Origin: Micropterix aruncella
Lineage: Eukaryota > Arthropoda > Insecta > Lepidoptera > Micropterigidae
DNA length: 64,000 nucleotides
Direction of reading: 5' to 3'
NCBI GenBank assembly: GCA_944548615.1
Contig: OX155950.1
Span: 35,619,876 to 35,683,875 of the forward strand
The translations under genes and the position numbers were made by a program. Positions 51,836 to 62,700 of the stretch are shown here, one piece after another (position 1 is the first letter of the stretch; every line of letters begins with the position of its first letter). The notes beneath the pieces are model-generated. The model ran no database searches and was not told where the DNA came from. It worked only from the letters and a program-made list of their open reading frames with translations.

Positions 51836-52240
51836 TCACTAACTGCCATCCTAATGTACTGTATTATATGATTACTATATTATAACATACCATCATATTA
51901 TGTATAATAAATATTATTATCCAATTACTCATACTTCTATTTTGCTCTATCCAAATAACCTTATTAACAACTTATTTAATAATGCTTTTCTTACCCTTAT
52001 ATTATTATTAGCTGTTAGACGGGTTAATATATTTTTTTCTACTATCAACGTTTTGATGTTATTTATGTTAATTTGTAATGCAAGCATTACAACATAGGAT
52101 AGTAAATTTGTTTGGTTTGTATATGTTTTTAAAATACTAGTACTATATATTTACTATCTGTAAGTTTGCTATAAAATAAAAGAAAATAAACTATTTTCTT
52201 TTTAAATACATTATGATATACAATATTCCATTTAGCGACT
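51836..52240. other. AT-rich, nothing recognised
   Basis: No supported feature. Confidence 0.4.
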
Positions 52241-52580
52241 GTACTCCTCTAAATCTACCTATATCTGAATGTATCCACGTATAAACCACTTACACCAAAT
52301 TTTACTTACATTTACATCGGTGTCTAAAATAGGAGGTTTTCGTTTCTCGTTATAAATAATGAATGACCCCGGAGTGGCATGCAAACGAAACATAATGGCC
52401 GACAAAGCTCGTTTTTTTTCACAGTGGAATATGGGCGAACGGACATCCGTTCCGACGCGGTACGCTGCTCTCTTCTTGTTGGCTAACCATATGGTTCCTA
52501 TGTCTGCGTCACGCATGACATCACACGGCCCACTCAAATTGCAGCAGAGCTTTTATAAAATTATACCAATATAATGAATA
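52241..52580. other. GC-balanced segment with overlapping ORFs, unrecognised
   Basis: Both strands have ORFs of 71 and 92 codons; the minus frame (DADIGTIWLANKKRAAYRVG, TDVRSPIFHCEKKRA) looks more protein-like. No family recognised. It may be a repeat fragment. Confidence 0.25.
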
Positions 52581-53283
52581 GTTGGTTAGAGCCGTTTAAA
52601 GTCTATGTCGGGAACTGTAGGGAGGATGACACGAGAACGTAAGGAAGTTCTTGGAACAGTAATAACAGTACATTAAAAAGATGCTATCATAAGATATCTA
52701 TTTCCTACACGTGGTGTACTCGAACGTGATGCTATTCATTATATAGGGTAATAACACGGATTTATTATATATGGTATCAGATTGACAAACACCATAGTAC
52801 GATTTGGCAACCCTTCTGAGACAGCGAATTGTAGGTGGGCCTGATAGCATGAACGGCCATCAACATAACTAGCAATAATAGCAATTTATTTTGTCATCTA
52901 TTGTAACATTTTTAATAAACGCTTTTGGTGTGATAGAATTGACGGCCAAACTAATAGCAATTTATTTGGCAATTTATATAATATCATTGATAAATGACGT
53001 ATTTTCATAATGGACCGATTGAATTTTAAACCCAATAATTTGATATAACCAATGATAAACAGTATAACATTCAATGATTAGTGCCATCTATCGTATTTTT
53101 GTATACGCTGATTACATCCTATAAATAAAACGGAGAGGAAATAAATAAGCGCTGTTTGAGTACGGATTTTCAGTGGGTAGTTTTATAAATCATGGATATT
53201 GAACCATCAGACCTTGGTTATTCCACTTAACATAGCACGCTGGCAACGCAGCCTCTGTGTTTGAGTCGCGTCCGCTCCTCGTC
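52581..53283. other. Intergenic, nothing recognised
   Basis: Contains ATAGCAATTTATTT twice (52870, 52953), a small direct repeat. No coding signal. Confidence 0.4.
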
Positions 53284-53465
53284 ATTTATTTATTTATTTA
53301 TTTATTAGTTTCAAATAGTATTCAAGGGCATTACAGATGAATCCAATTCGCCCTTGAATATTAAAGCTGGAGTGTAAGTCTAAAAATAAATGACTACATA
53401 ACTAAAGTAATGCTAACATTGAACAAGAAAAAAACATAAAAATATAAAACTAAATAAAAGACAGA

Positions 53466-56261
53466 TTATGATAAACATGAGATAGCAGGGAGATGCCTTT
53501 TTAGCTGCCAAAGGGATGTACAAAAGATATCTATTTCAGTGGGTAAGGAATTAAGAAGAGCTATAACCCTTCCCACTGGCCTGTCTACAAAAATATTTGT
53601 ACGGTGGTACGGCACATTAAACAATAGATGCGATCTCCTCGCTGTGTAATTTACCGGTACGTACAATTTAAACTTACATAGTATCTCTGGCAAATAAATC
53701 GTTCCTTGAATAAGTTTATATGCAAATATAATTAGTGAAATATATCGACGAGTTTCAAGACTATTGTATCCTACCATTCCTAGCACAAAATCTGACGGAA
53801 ATAAGTATGGATAAATATTGTATTTTCTGTAATAAATATATCTTAAAAATTTTCTTTGAATACGCTCTACCATCTGAATGTATTTGTTTTCACTTGTACA
53901 CCAGATGACCGAGTTATATTCAAGTATGCTACGGACTAAACAATTATATAGTAGAAACATTACATGAATATTATTAAACTGTTTGCATATGCGAATAACA
54001 AAACCGACCATTTTGCTAGCACGATTGCAAATATTTGTAATGTGTGCACGGAAGTTCAACTGTGTATCAAATGTAATTCCCAGGTCCCTCACCTCGGTTG
54101 ACCTTTTTAAAATTGACCCGTTTATTGTGTATGGGAAAAAGCAAGGTGTTTTCTTCTTAGTGATGGTTAAAACAGAGCACTTGTTAGTGTTGAATTCCAT
54201 GTCATTGACAGAGCCCCATCTTGAAAGTGCATCTATATCTTGCTGTAATATTTCCGCTTCTCGAGCATCTGTTATTTGATGAAAAATTTTCACGTCATCA
54301 TCGAATAGTGAACAGTGACTATATTTTACAAATTTAGGTAAATCATTAATGAAAATGAGGAACAAAATCGTAGGGAGATACGCACCTTGCGGCACCCCCG
54401 AATGAACCTTAAAGAGGGCTGACTCGGAGGAACCAAAGCTGACTAATTGTCTCCTGTTTTTGAAATAGCTTGCGAAGAACTTCACAAGATGTTTAGAGAA
54501 ACCGAAGTCAAAAAGCTTCTGTAAGAGGATGTCTCTGATAACCCTGTCAAATGCCTTGGCCATGTCCAAGTATATAACATCTACTTGGAGGCCACGGTCC
54601 AGGGCGGTAGTGGCATACTCTGTCAATGACAATAAATTGGTGCATGTTGACCTTTTCTTTCTGAATCCATGCTGGCTTTCCGACAACCAGGTGTCTGCGA
54701 ATGAGTAAATACGTTCGTGTAAAATAGACTCGAATAATTTTGCAAATGTACACACAACGCTGACGGGCCGGTAGTTCTCGATTACGTTCTTAGGACCACT
54801 TTTATTAACGGGTGTAATACGAGTAACCTGCCATTTGAGCGGAAAGCAATGTGATTTTAGGCTAATATTGAAAATATGTGATAAAGGTCCTTGTAGGGCC
54901 ATCGTGCAGTGTTTAACTAGGAAAGGTGGAATGTTATCAGGACCCAGTGATTTTTTGAAACTCATTTTCGAAAATGCGCGATTCATCTCATTCGAAGTCA
55001 CCTGTGGGATGTCTAAGACAGGTCCATTACTGTCGGTATCACAAATGAGCGCATCTACATTGAGCAGGGGCTCAGTACTGCTGTATACCTTTTTAAAATA
55101 CTCTGCGAAGGCTTTAGAAATGTCTATGTCTCCTTTGAAAGTTTCGCCATTAAATGTCATAGTGTCCGGATGGAAAGAACTTTTTTTGGTGTTTTGGACA
55201 TACTTCCAAAAATTTTTATGGTTACATAGCATGTCTCTTTCAGATTGAAGCACAAAATCGTCAAACGCTACTTTAACGCAACGCTTCACTTCCATCCGAC
55301 AAGCTGAAAAAAAGCTATAAATATGTTTATCCTTTGTTGTTTTCCACTGTTTATGGCAATTATATTTAATTTTGATTAAATTTTTAATTTCCGAGGTGAA
55401 CCACTTAGGGTAATTACGCACTGCAGCCGATTTATTTGGTATGCACGGAAAACATTCGTCCATCACTGCATAAATTATGTCATAAAATGACTCTACAGCT
55501 GAGTTGCAATCTCCACTCTTATAAATAATACTCCAATCGGCCACACGCAACTTACTCGTGAAACATTCTGGGCTACCACGAAGTAAGTCCCATCGCCTTT
55601 GTAATAAAATAGGTGTTTGGAATTTAGGTCTAATAATAGCTCTACATCTTTCTACTTCTACATGTATGCATAAGCTAGGATGGTAATTATCTTCTTTGGC
55701 GAGTAGACCAGGCACCTCCCTTACTACCTCCGAAGCCGGTAAATTACATAAAACTAAGTCTAATAATTCTCCTCGATAATTGAAAATATTATTAATCTGT
55801 TTTAAATTAAATAAGTTTAAAAATAAATTATATTCTACAGGTATATTAGGTGCTGAATTAAAATTAAAATCCCCTAATATTATTAAATTAGGTAGGCGGT
55901 AGTCTCTAAAATACATTTCCGCTGTGTTGAAAAAATTTACATATTTGTCACGATCACTTCTCGGGGCAAAATACACTACACATATAAACACTACTTGAGA
56001 TTTATACGACAATTTGATCCACACCGCTTCAGGGTGAGATTCAAGTGTAGGCACTCTCTCAGCTAGAGCGCCAACTCCATTCCGAATGGCGAGTAAACTT
56101 CCTCCTCCTTTTCTTCCATCAATTCTATCAGCTCTAAATACTGAGTAACAGCCAGAAAATAGTTCTTGACTTTGAACTAATTCACCCAGGCCATTTTCGG
56201 TAGCAGCAATTGCAAAATAATCATTTATCAGGATGTTGTTCCTATATTCAATAATTTTTTA
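53466..56261 (-). pseudogene. LINE ORF2: endonuclease-reverse transcriptase
   Basis: From just after an in-frame TAA (about 56262) the frame is open to 53466. The endonuclease begins before the stop (YYQNVRGLN) and continues AIAATENGLGEL, RKGGGSLLAIRNG, then LIILGDFNFNS and KEDNYHPSLCI. RT motifs: YRPVSVVCTFAKLFESIL, HGFRKKRSTCTNL, VIYLDMAKAFDRV, HSGVPQGAYLPTILFLIFIN, and LFDDDVKIF where the family has F/YADD: the residue before the catalytic Asp pair is Asp instead of Ala. Further on are VRDLGITFDTQLNF and a C-terminal QRKFLRYIYYRK. An ATG start is not obvious; the internal GTG near 56054 is not a likely start. The stop plus altered RT boxes suggest a dead enzyme, though the ORF is long. Confidence 0.85.
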
Positions 56262-56324
56262 ATTTAAACCTCTAACATTCTGATAATAAATATCCGCCAG
56301 AAATATTTTCCCGTTACCCTGCAG

Positions 56325-57135
56325 TCACGCAGTAGAAGCTGGTTGAGGATCACGTTTAATAAAATAAAATGGTTTAATCTTTGCTCCAATTGGCCACATA
56401 CTCCCATTCAAAAATCTACCAAATACACTTTTAGGTACTCCAACTTTGAAAGAGGCGTACGGGCCCTTAGTAGTTAGTTGAACCACCTCTATTTTAATAT
56501 TCTCCTTTTTCGTTAAATATGCCTCTAATCTTTCGGCAGTTACGTTCAAGCCGAAAGAAAACGCATGAATAAATTTCATCGGCTCGACAGTCTCTATCAA
56601 ATTGTCTATGGCAGAGCCCTGAATGAATTTCCTCTTTGGGCGATTTAGTGTCTTTTTCCTGTCAGTCGTTTCCCCTTGCATCTTCCTAGAATCGGCTGCA
56701 CGACTTTTGCGGGAGCGCACCAATTGCCAATCATTTTCATCCGCTGCGCTTGCGCCTTCGTGAGTTATCGCTTGCTGTTCTTCAGATAACATGCACGGCG
56801 TCTCGATTTTATCACCCCGCCCGGAGTGCGATAGCGACGCAGATGTCGATGGCACTTTTTTTTTGCTGGGTTGACACAGTTGCATTTCTTAATTCTTCTC
56901 GTCCGCTATTGTTTCCTCGCGGCCTAGTATTCACCCATTCCGGGTTAGCTCGAAATGTTGCAGATGGTGCACTCTTGGTCCCTGTGGGTTTATTGCCCTC
57001 ATCTTTAGACTTCGAGAAAAATTGCGATTTTAAATCTTGTATTTCACTTGTTAACTCCTTTATTTGGATACCTTGCGCGAGAATGATGCACTTAAGCTCA
57101 TTCACCAATAAAAGTACCGCTTCCATTGTGCTCAC
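56325..57135 (-). pseudogene. LINE ORF1, frameshifted
   Basis: It starts at ATG 57135 (MSTMEAVLLLVNELKCIILA) with a short predicted coiled coil (IKELTSEIQDLKSQF). The frame fails at an 8-T run near 56860 and continues in the frame ending at 56325 (KKVPSTSASLSHSGR, NDWQLVRSRKSRAADSR, then AERLEAYLTKKENIKIEVVQ, FKVGVPKSVFGRFLNG, WPIGAKIKPF). The second part resembles the RNA-binding end of ORF1 proteins that pair with jockey-like ORF2. Slippage at the homopolymer is the likely cause, either mutation or sequencing error. Confidence 0.75.
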
Positions 57136-57464
57136 TGGGGTCTTTCGCTCGGTTTACGAAAGCGTGCCACCCCGACGGCAAAACGGCAACAAGTCTGGGA
57201 GACAGCCCGGAACGCGTCCTGTCTCAACCACGATGAAAAGCAAGTCCATTAACCGCGAGTAAATCCAGATTAGAATTGCACTGTATTCAATAAATTAATA
57301 TTTAAATTATTATTTATTGTGGAGAAAAATTCATAAGATGTTGACACTTAGAATTCAAAAAACGAACTTCAAGGTCATAAGGGGAAGTGATAAACGAAAA
57401 CGAGCGGCACTGCTCTACGAAAATGAACCCTTAATATCTAAGAGTGGTACATTGATTGGTGTCA

Positions 57465-58105
57465 ATAACAACGGGTGGATCCGTCACCCCAGGGAGTTAT
57501 AACGAAACAACATTCTGTCTCCCACAGGGTGAAAGTAAGGACCTAATAGACAACATGATCCACGTTGATATTACCAAAACAGCCAGTAGGAGTCAAACGC
57601 CTTGCCGCGAGACACTGGAAATTTCACCTATAGCGGTCCAACCTCGCGCCCTTACTACTAGTTTTGGACAGATTTCTCCATCCTCCTGACGTTAGCGGTA
57701 ATTAAACGTAGAATTAATTGCGGACCGAGGCGCCCTGTGCCCGTCAAGCTCACACAGGATCAGATAGCCAATGGATCGTTTCTAAAGATAGATGATATTA
57801 GTTCGGCAAGTACGGCAAACGTACAATTCCGCTGATTAGCAAACGTACGTTTCCAGACTCCCCAATTATTCGCTGGATTGCGCAATGCGCAAAGCGCCCA
57901 GTTCCCTCGAGGTGTTCCCCTGAATCGGAACCTCCGACTGTCTACGACTGCAGGTGACAGCCGCAAGCAGAGTTAACAGCGACCTTCCATGTTTTTCCCT
58001 CTTCGGGGAGGCTAGCGGATAGTAGCTTAACCGTGAATTGAGCCGACCTAAGATAGCAGACAGGTCATCAGGCACAAGCCGCACGGAACCACTAGGTACC
58101 TGCAA
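57465..58105 (+). mobile_element. Copy F of the ~670-bp family, type-2 3' half
   Basis: AACAACGGGTGGATCCGTCA, CGCCTTGCCGCGAGACAC, CGCGCCCTTACTAC, GCGGACCGAGGCGCCCTGTG, then a type-2 3' half ending CACGGAACCACTAGGTACC. More diverged than copies C and G. Direct repeats at the ends are too short (GGTAC) to trust. Confidence 0.65.
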
Positions 58106-58422
58106 GCCCGAGGAGTGCAGTAAAAGTTTCTGGAAGCGAATAGGTACTTCTGTTCATCCTAGAACCATATTGTTGTTAATTGTAACCAAGAAGGTTTTAT
58201 TAATAGTAAGCCATTTAAAAAATTATGTGAAAAATGAAAAAATGATCTTTTCAAGTTTGACAAGTGGGAGTAAAAGTAGTATTGACATGAGAAAATTCGA
58301 GAACAGTGATTTTTTATCCCGGCTTCACACTCATAGCGAGAATCCCCGATAACACCCGAGAAAGTAAGTATAAATAACTTCTCACTCTTCGCGTTCTCAT
58401 TATCGCCTGTTTTCCACCTGGT

Positions 58423-59094
58423 AGATGGGAGCTAATAGGCCCTGTTGCAGTTAGGCCATTAAGACCCATGTGTGTTAGGGTCGGCCAAACTCACGGGTCA
58501 ACACCCATTCGGCTGCCTTCACGCAGAAGTGCGAGCCATGGTAGAACTCTAGCCTGCGGGCCAGCTTCCCTAGGAATCACCATTTGGGCGCTCCTGGACG
58601 GTTTGAGCACCGTGCGGAATCAGACAATCGACTGTGCATTCCGACTGATAGCCGGGGTAGTCGAGAAACGGTTTTGTTTCTTATAAAGCGGTGGTAGTTA
58701 ACCTTACGGCAACAGCTCTTGAAACGACCAATCGGCTATTCGATACCGGGTGAAAAGCCGGGAAAAGAATGCCGTGGCCCGCGATAGATTCGGTACACAT
58801 CGAATTACCGCCACGTAAGGAAGAGGACCGCGCAAGTGACCTCGAACCCGTAACCAGTCGGAAGGCCGGAGAAATCTGACCTTAACTGGTAGCCAGGGTG
58901 TGAGGTGGCCCCACCGTGTTACCTTCCTATTGTATCACCGTAAAGCCTCTGGGGGTACGTGGTTTTGCTGGACGGTAAATTTGTAATGTCCACAAAGTCT
59001 TCTACGCTCACCTCACGGGAGATAGAACGATCATTATCGTTAAAACTTCCTAGGGTGACGGGTTCGCCCGTTGTAGTCGATAACCACAAATGTC
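58423..59094 (-). mobile_element. Copy G of the ~670-bp TSD-flanked repeat family
   Basis: Full-length on the minus strand, from ACATTTGTGGTTATCGACTA and CAACGGGCGAACCCGTCACC to GGCCTATTAGCTCCCATC. Flanked by the perfect 10-bp direct repeat TCCACCTGGT at 58413-58422 and 59095-59104. Type-1 3' half. Lies head-on against copy F. Confidence 0.85.
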
Positions 59095-59104
59095 TCCACC
59101 TGGT

Positions 59105-59439
59105 GTCAGTTTTCGTTCCTATTCAAAAAGTTACTTAGAACATAAAGAGATAACACTGTCCAAATCTGTTCGGTTTTAAGTGTAATGTGAGAAGTGGCGA
59201 AGACTGCGCCTGTATAATAATATTGATTTTCTCTATCTGCTCTGTTTCCTAAAATGTGTAGTAATAAGTTTGAGTTAAAGTCCATGGAAAATCTTCAATC
59301 CAAACCAATTTTGTGTGACACCAAATATCGTCACTACAATAACAAGTGTTTAAATCAGGATGCTCGAAACCGAATCAATGGACTAATGGATAATGAATTT
59401 TGGATAGCTAGGAGTAATTTAGGACAGCAGTTAAGCATG
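59105..59439. other. Intergenic, nothing firm
   Basis: A 64-codon plus ORF at 59254-59448 has no recognisable pattern. It may belong to the LINE relic that follows. Confidence 0.3.
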
Positions 59440-59945
59440 CGTGCATAAATTGAAGCCATTCCTAGCAAAGCCTGCAATATGTTAGGATTTGTGTTCCGCG
59501 TATCGAAACCTCTCAATGATATGGCAATCATGAAGCTACTCAATAATTCATTTGTCATGTAACATGTGGACACCGCGTAACCGATATAGCCCCAGCAATA
59601 CTGGTTACAGAATATGCAAAATAAATTTGCGCGATACCTTAACATCTAAACCAAAAGCAGTTAGGCATAATATGTATTATATAAAATTGGCTCTGTGATT
59701 CACAGGCGTAATTTAAATAATTCTCTGTGCATTTATAAAATACTGAACGGTATCTTTGAATGTAGTGCTCTAGTAGACAAAATTAAAATTAATGAACTGT
59801 TAAGATACACAAGAAATTATGACCTGTTCAGACTTCCTCCATTCCATATAATTACCTCCAGGAATGTAATATTAGAGATCGACGTTGTTGTGAGATTTAT
59901 AATAAACACCTACTTGAATTCATTGTTCCAAAATTAATCAATTAC
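59440..59945 (+). pseudogene. LINE ORF2 C-terminal fragment
   Basis: IEAIPSKACNMLGFVFRVSK, PLNDMAIMKLLNNSFV, NMQNKFARYLNI and HRRNLNNSLCIYKILNGIFE follow the order of the post-RT part of a jockey-like ORF2 (I..i..kA...LGFi.R..k.F.d...lk.LY.s.V...leY...iW.P....yi..iE.vQ.kF.ryl). Several stops. Confidence 0.7.
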
Positions 59946-60303
59946 TTTTCAATAAAATTAGACAACCCAATTAGCAAATACTTACATTAGAAATAATTCA
60001 AACTTAAACTATTAAGAAACCTAAATAATGACTCACCCAGGCGAGCTATGTAAACAATATATAATATAAATACTATAACGGCGAAAAGTAAAATAAAAAA
60101 AACTATACTAGGCTAAATTAGCATAAATATGTAAAGCATTAGCAAAACTATGAAAAGTAAAATTTATATTTGGCTATATTTGGCTAAATTAGCATTAGCA
60201 TGACTATGCAGAAATAAGTGCATATAATTAGGGTAAATCAATCTAGTTAGGTTATATTAGGGTTTAAGTACAATACCTAGTGTAAATCATATATTTAGTG
60301 TAA
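59946..60303. other. AT-rich, small tandem similarity
   Basis: CTAAATTAGCATAAATATG and similar short repeats at 60112-60200. No gene. Confidence 0.4.
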
Positions 60304-61199
60304 TCTTATATATAAAAATGAATCGCCGTGCGTTAGTCTCGCAGGATCTCGGAAATGACACGACCGATTTGAATTATTTTTCTTTTATTTTGTTTGGCTT
60401 GATTCAGCGGTGGTTTACAAAAAAATATATTTAGAAAAAACCCAAAGAAACAGCTAAAAAATCGAAAAAATCGAAATTAGTACTTTTAGGGATGGCCACT
60501 TCGTATTTCTCTCAATAGATGGCGCTTTCTATATTTTCTAACAATAAATTCTATTGTTTGACAGCTACGCCATTCATAATTCATTCCGCGCGACTGTGTG
60601 AAATTGTTATTACATTTACCGTCGTTTTTTCTTTTAAAAAAGGTAGTGGGATTGGAGAATAGATTTGTTTCAAGCGAATTTAATTGCATTTTGCATAAAA
60701 TCACTTTGATCAGCCATTATATTAAGGTAAATAGACTTTGCAGGCTTATGCAATATACATAACTACAAATTTGGTCTTAGTCTGAGGATTTCAATGTTGT
60801 TAAGTTCTCAAGGAATGTTCGACAGATTTGAGTGACAGAAAACAATTCCGTGTCTTTTTACAGTATTCATTATAATGCCGAGAAGAATAGGTAACATAGG
60901 TCGTCGAAGTCAGTCAAATGCGCGGCGATCTACTTCACGTGCAAGCCGCACTGACGACCAGCGAGCGACGGATAATGAAAATAGTCGTATTGGCAAGTCC
61001 GAATTATGTTTGAGAGCGACTGAAAACGAACGACAAGCGAATACATTGAGAATGCAACAATTTTGTGCACAACATACACAACGCCAGCAATCACGACAAA
61101 ATCAACATGACCGATTGCGCCGTCGCAGTATTCCTGTCAACCTGGAAAAAGCGGCATTCCAATACGATCCGGAAATCGATTACGGTGCGGAGAGGTCAG
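60304..61199 (+). mobile_element. Helitron 5' part
   Basis: The 5' terminus TCTTATATATAAAAATGAAT preceded by A (60303) equals that of the complete short Helitron at 62701. The next ~300 bp (GCCGTGCGTTAGTCTCGCAG, ACAGCTAAAAAATCGAAAAA, TAGATGGCGCTTTC) match Helitron leader sequence. The ORF at 60875 begins with the Arg/Ser-rich N-terminus of insect Helitron proteins. No CTAG terminus follows before a LINE-like segment begins at about 61200. Confidence 0.7.
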
Positions 61200-61609
61200 T
61201 AGCAAGACTTTCACCTTTCCTTCTCCGACAGACTCACTACTTCGTACATCATCCATCAAACAGTTTTGATGAAAAAACCAGTAGGGCAGTCCCCACCATA
61301 AACAATGTAGTATTTTCTGACCTTATATCGTCCCGGTCCCCTGGCTTGGACATCATATTTACAGACGGCTCTAAGGCAGAGGTTAGAAATTGTGTGGGCG
61401 TGGGAATTTTTTACCACAACCGTAGAGTAGTCATGTTGTGGATTTATATTACTAAGTTTACCTTATGCAAACATTGTAAATTATTTGATTTTGTTTGTAT
61501 TTCTTTTGATAAATTATTGACCTATTTATCCTTTGCAATATGCTATGATATCCGTGTTAGTCCGTTCTACAATATTTTTCATTTTTGCTTTCATGAGTGT
61601 GATTCTTGA
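60875..61609 (+). pseudogene. Chimeric ORF: Helitron N-terminus fused to LINE RNase H piece
   Basis: Residues 1-108 (MPRRIGNIGRRSQSNARRST ... NLEKAAFQYDPEIDY) match the basic N-terminus of insect Helitron replicase proteins, including the KAAF.YdP.IDY box. From about residue 110 the sequence changes to LSPFLLRQTHYFVHHPSN ... LDIIFTDGSKAEVRNCVGVG, which carries the (I/F)FTDGSK box of a non-LTR-element RNase H with its first catalytic Asp at residue 164. After residue 190 only AT-rich noise follows. The junction is in frame and open. More likely a chance fusion by LINE insertion or Helitron capture than a working gene. Confidence 0.6.
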
Positions 61610-62034
61610 TTTCTTCCTCTTCTTTGCTATGGTGTGGATTTGAAATTTTAACATCTTAGTCTGCTTTGAACATGCCCTTCAAATGATAAAGGTCTTTTCG
61701 TTTTACTGTCAGGTCCTATAGATCGTAGACCACAGCCGATTTATTTTTAACCGACTTATAAAAAAGGAGGAGGTTATAAATTCGATCGTATTTTTCTTTA
61801 AATGTTTGTTGCCTTAGAAATCCCTCATTTATGAATTGCTTTGGAAAATTCTTTTTATTTGACAGGATGTACTTCCAGATTCGTCACATCTTTATCAAAA
61901 AAAAATTCTGATGATGTGATCCATGAGGAATTGAAGGAACCCTTCAAATATAATCATATGAAGTTGAAAATTTACATGTTGATTCAGCTCCGATGACAAT
62001 GCATTTTATATAGCAAGCATGCCCTGATTCTATA
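61610..62034. other. Repeat-like segment, not identified
   Basis: TTTTTAACCGACTTATAAAA and AAGGAGGAGGTTATAAATTC at about 61746-61780 is a motif widespread in lepidopteran genomes (from memory), probably a retroelement end. No coding signal. Confidence 0.35.
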
Positions 62035-62273
62035 CCCAGGATTGGCTCCTGACGAGGGGACTCCTCAGCGGTAAACAGCACAGTCACGAAATTTTGTATA
62101 TGCATTCAATTATGACAGCCCGATCTAAGTTTCATCAAGGCAGGACTGCGGCACCCAGGGTTGGCTTCCAACGAGGGAACTCCTCAACGGTCAACGGCAC
62201 AGACACGAAATTTTGTATATTCATTTAATTATGATAGCCTGTTCTAAGTTTCACCATGACATGGCTGCAGCAC
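62035..62273 (+). repeat. 119-bp tandem duplication
   Basis: CCCAGGATTGGCTCCTGACG at 62035 and CCCAGGGTTGGCTTCCAACG at 62154. The two units share CACGAAATTTTGTATAT and TTTCA(T/C)CA and differ at about 15 percent of sites. Confidence 0.85.
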
Positions 62274-62700
62274 TTATAAAAAAAATAACTCTGTTATTTT
62301 TGTTAACATTTTGTTTATTACCTTCAACTTCGCATTACGAAGATCTAGGGGCTAATTTTCTTGAGAAAAAATACGTTTTCTTTGATATGAAATATGGTCG
62401 TAGCTATACCGTACCACCCACGTTATACTTAATCCGTTTTCACCGTAAGCATAGAATCGTCCATCGATTAAGACTAATTTTCCTCCGAAGAACAATAAAT
62501 ATGAGCGGCTAAACGTCGCCGTCATACTGGTTGTGTTCAAGGCATGTTATACAAGTGGTACCTACTTTTAATTCCTTCCATGACCTGATTTTTTCGCTTA
62601 CTGTCCTTTACACTTTTTTTCGCGTGTCCTTTCAGCAGTTTCATGTATACCACCTTCAGTCTTTTTTCCATAATGTTTTATTCTATCTACTTATATCTTA
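62274..62700. other. Unresolved segment with overlapping small ORFs
   Basis: The plus ORF (62213-62512) has a hydrophobic stretch (ITLLFLLTFCLLPSTS). The minus ORF (62540-62352) has LVLIDGRFYAYGENGLSITW, vaguely like a FLYWCH-type fold. Neither is convincing. Confidence 0.25.

Larger units (their letters stand above)
53284..57262 (-). mobile_element. Near-complete two-ORF LINE (jockey-like), minus strand
   Basis: Read on the minus strand: a 5' part ending near 57262, ORF1 (57135-56325, one frameshift), ORF2 (about 56300-53466, one early stop), a short UTR and an AAAT-repeat tail at 53284. It differs in sequence from the two plus-strand LINEs at 7500-15545. Target duplications were not found. 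Probably inactive. Confidence 0.83.

Noticed and set aside
53983..55248. Plus-strand ORFs across the minus-strand LINE
   Set aside because: Shadow frames of the reverse transcriptase ORF.
62213..62512. Small secreted-protein gene with hydrophobic leader
   Set aside because: It begins inside the 119-bp tandem repeat, overlaps an equally plausible ORF on the other strand and resembles nothing known to me.
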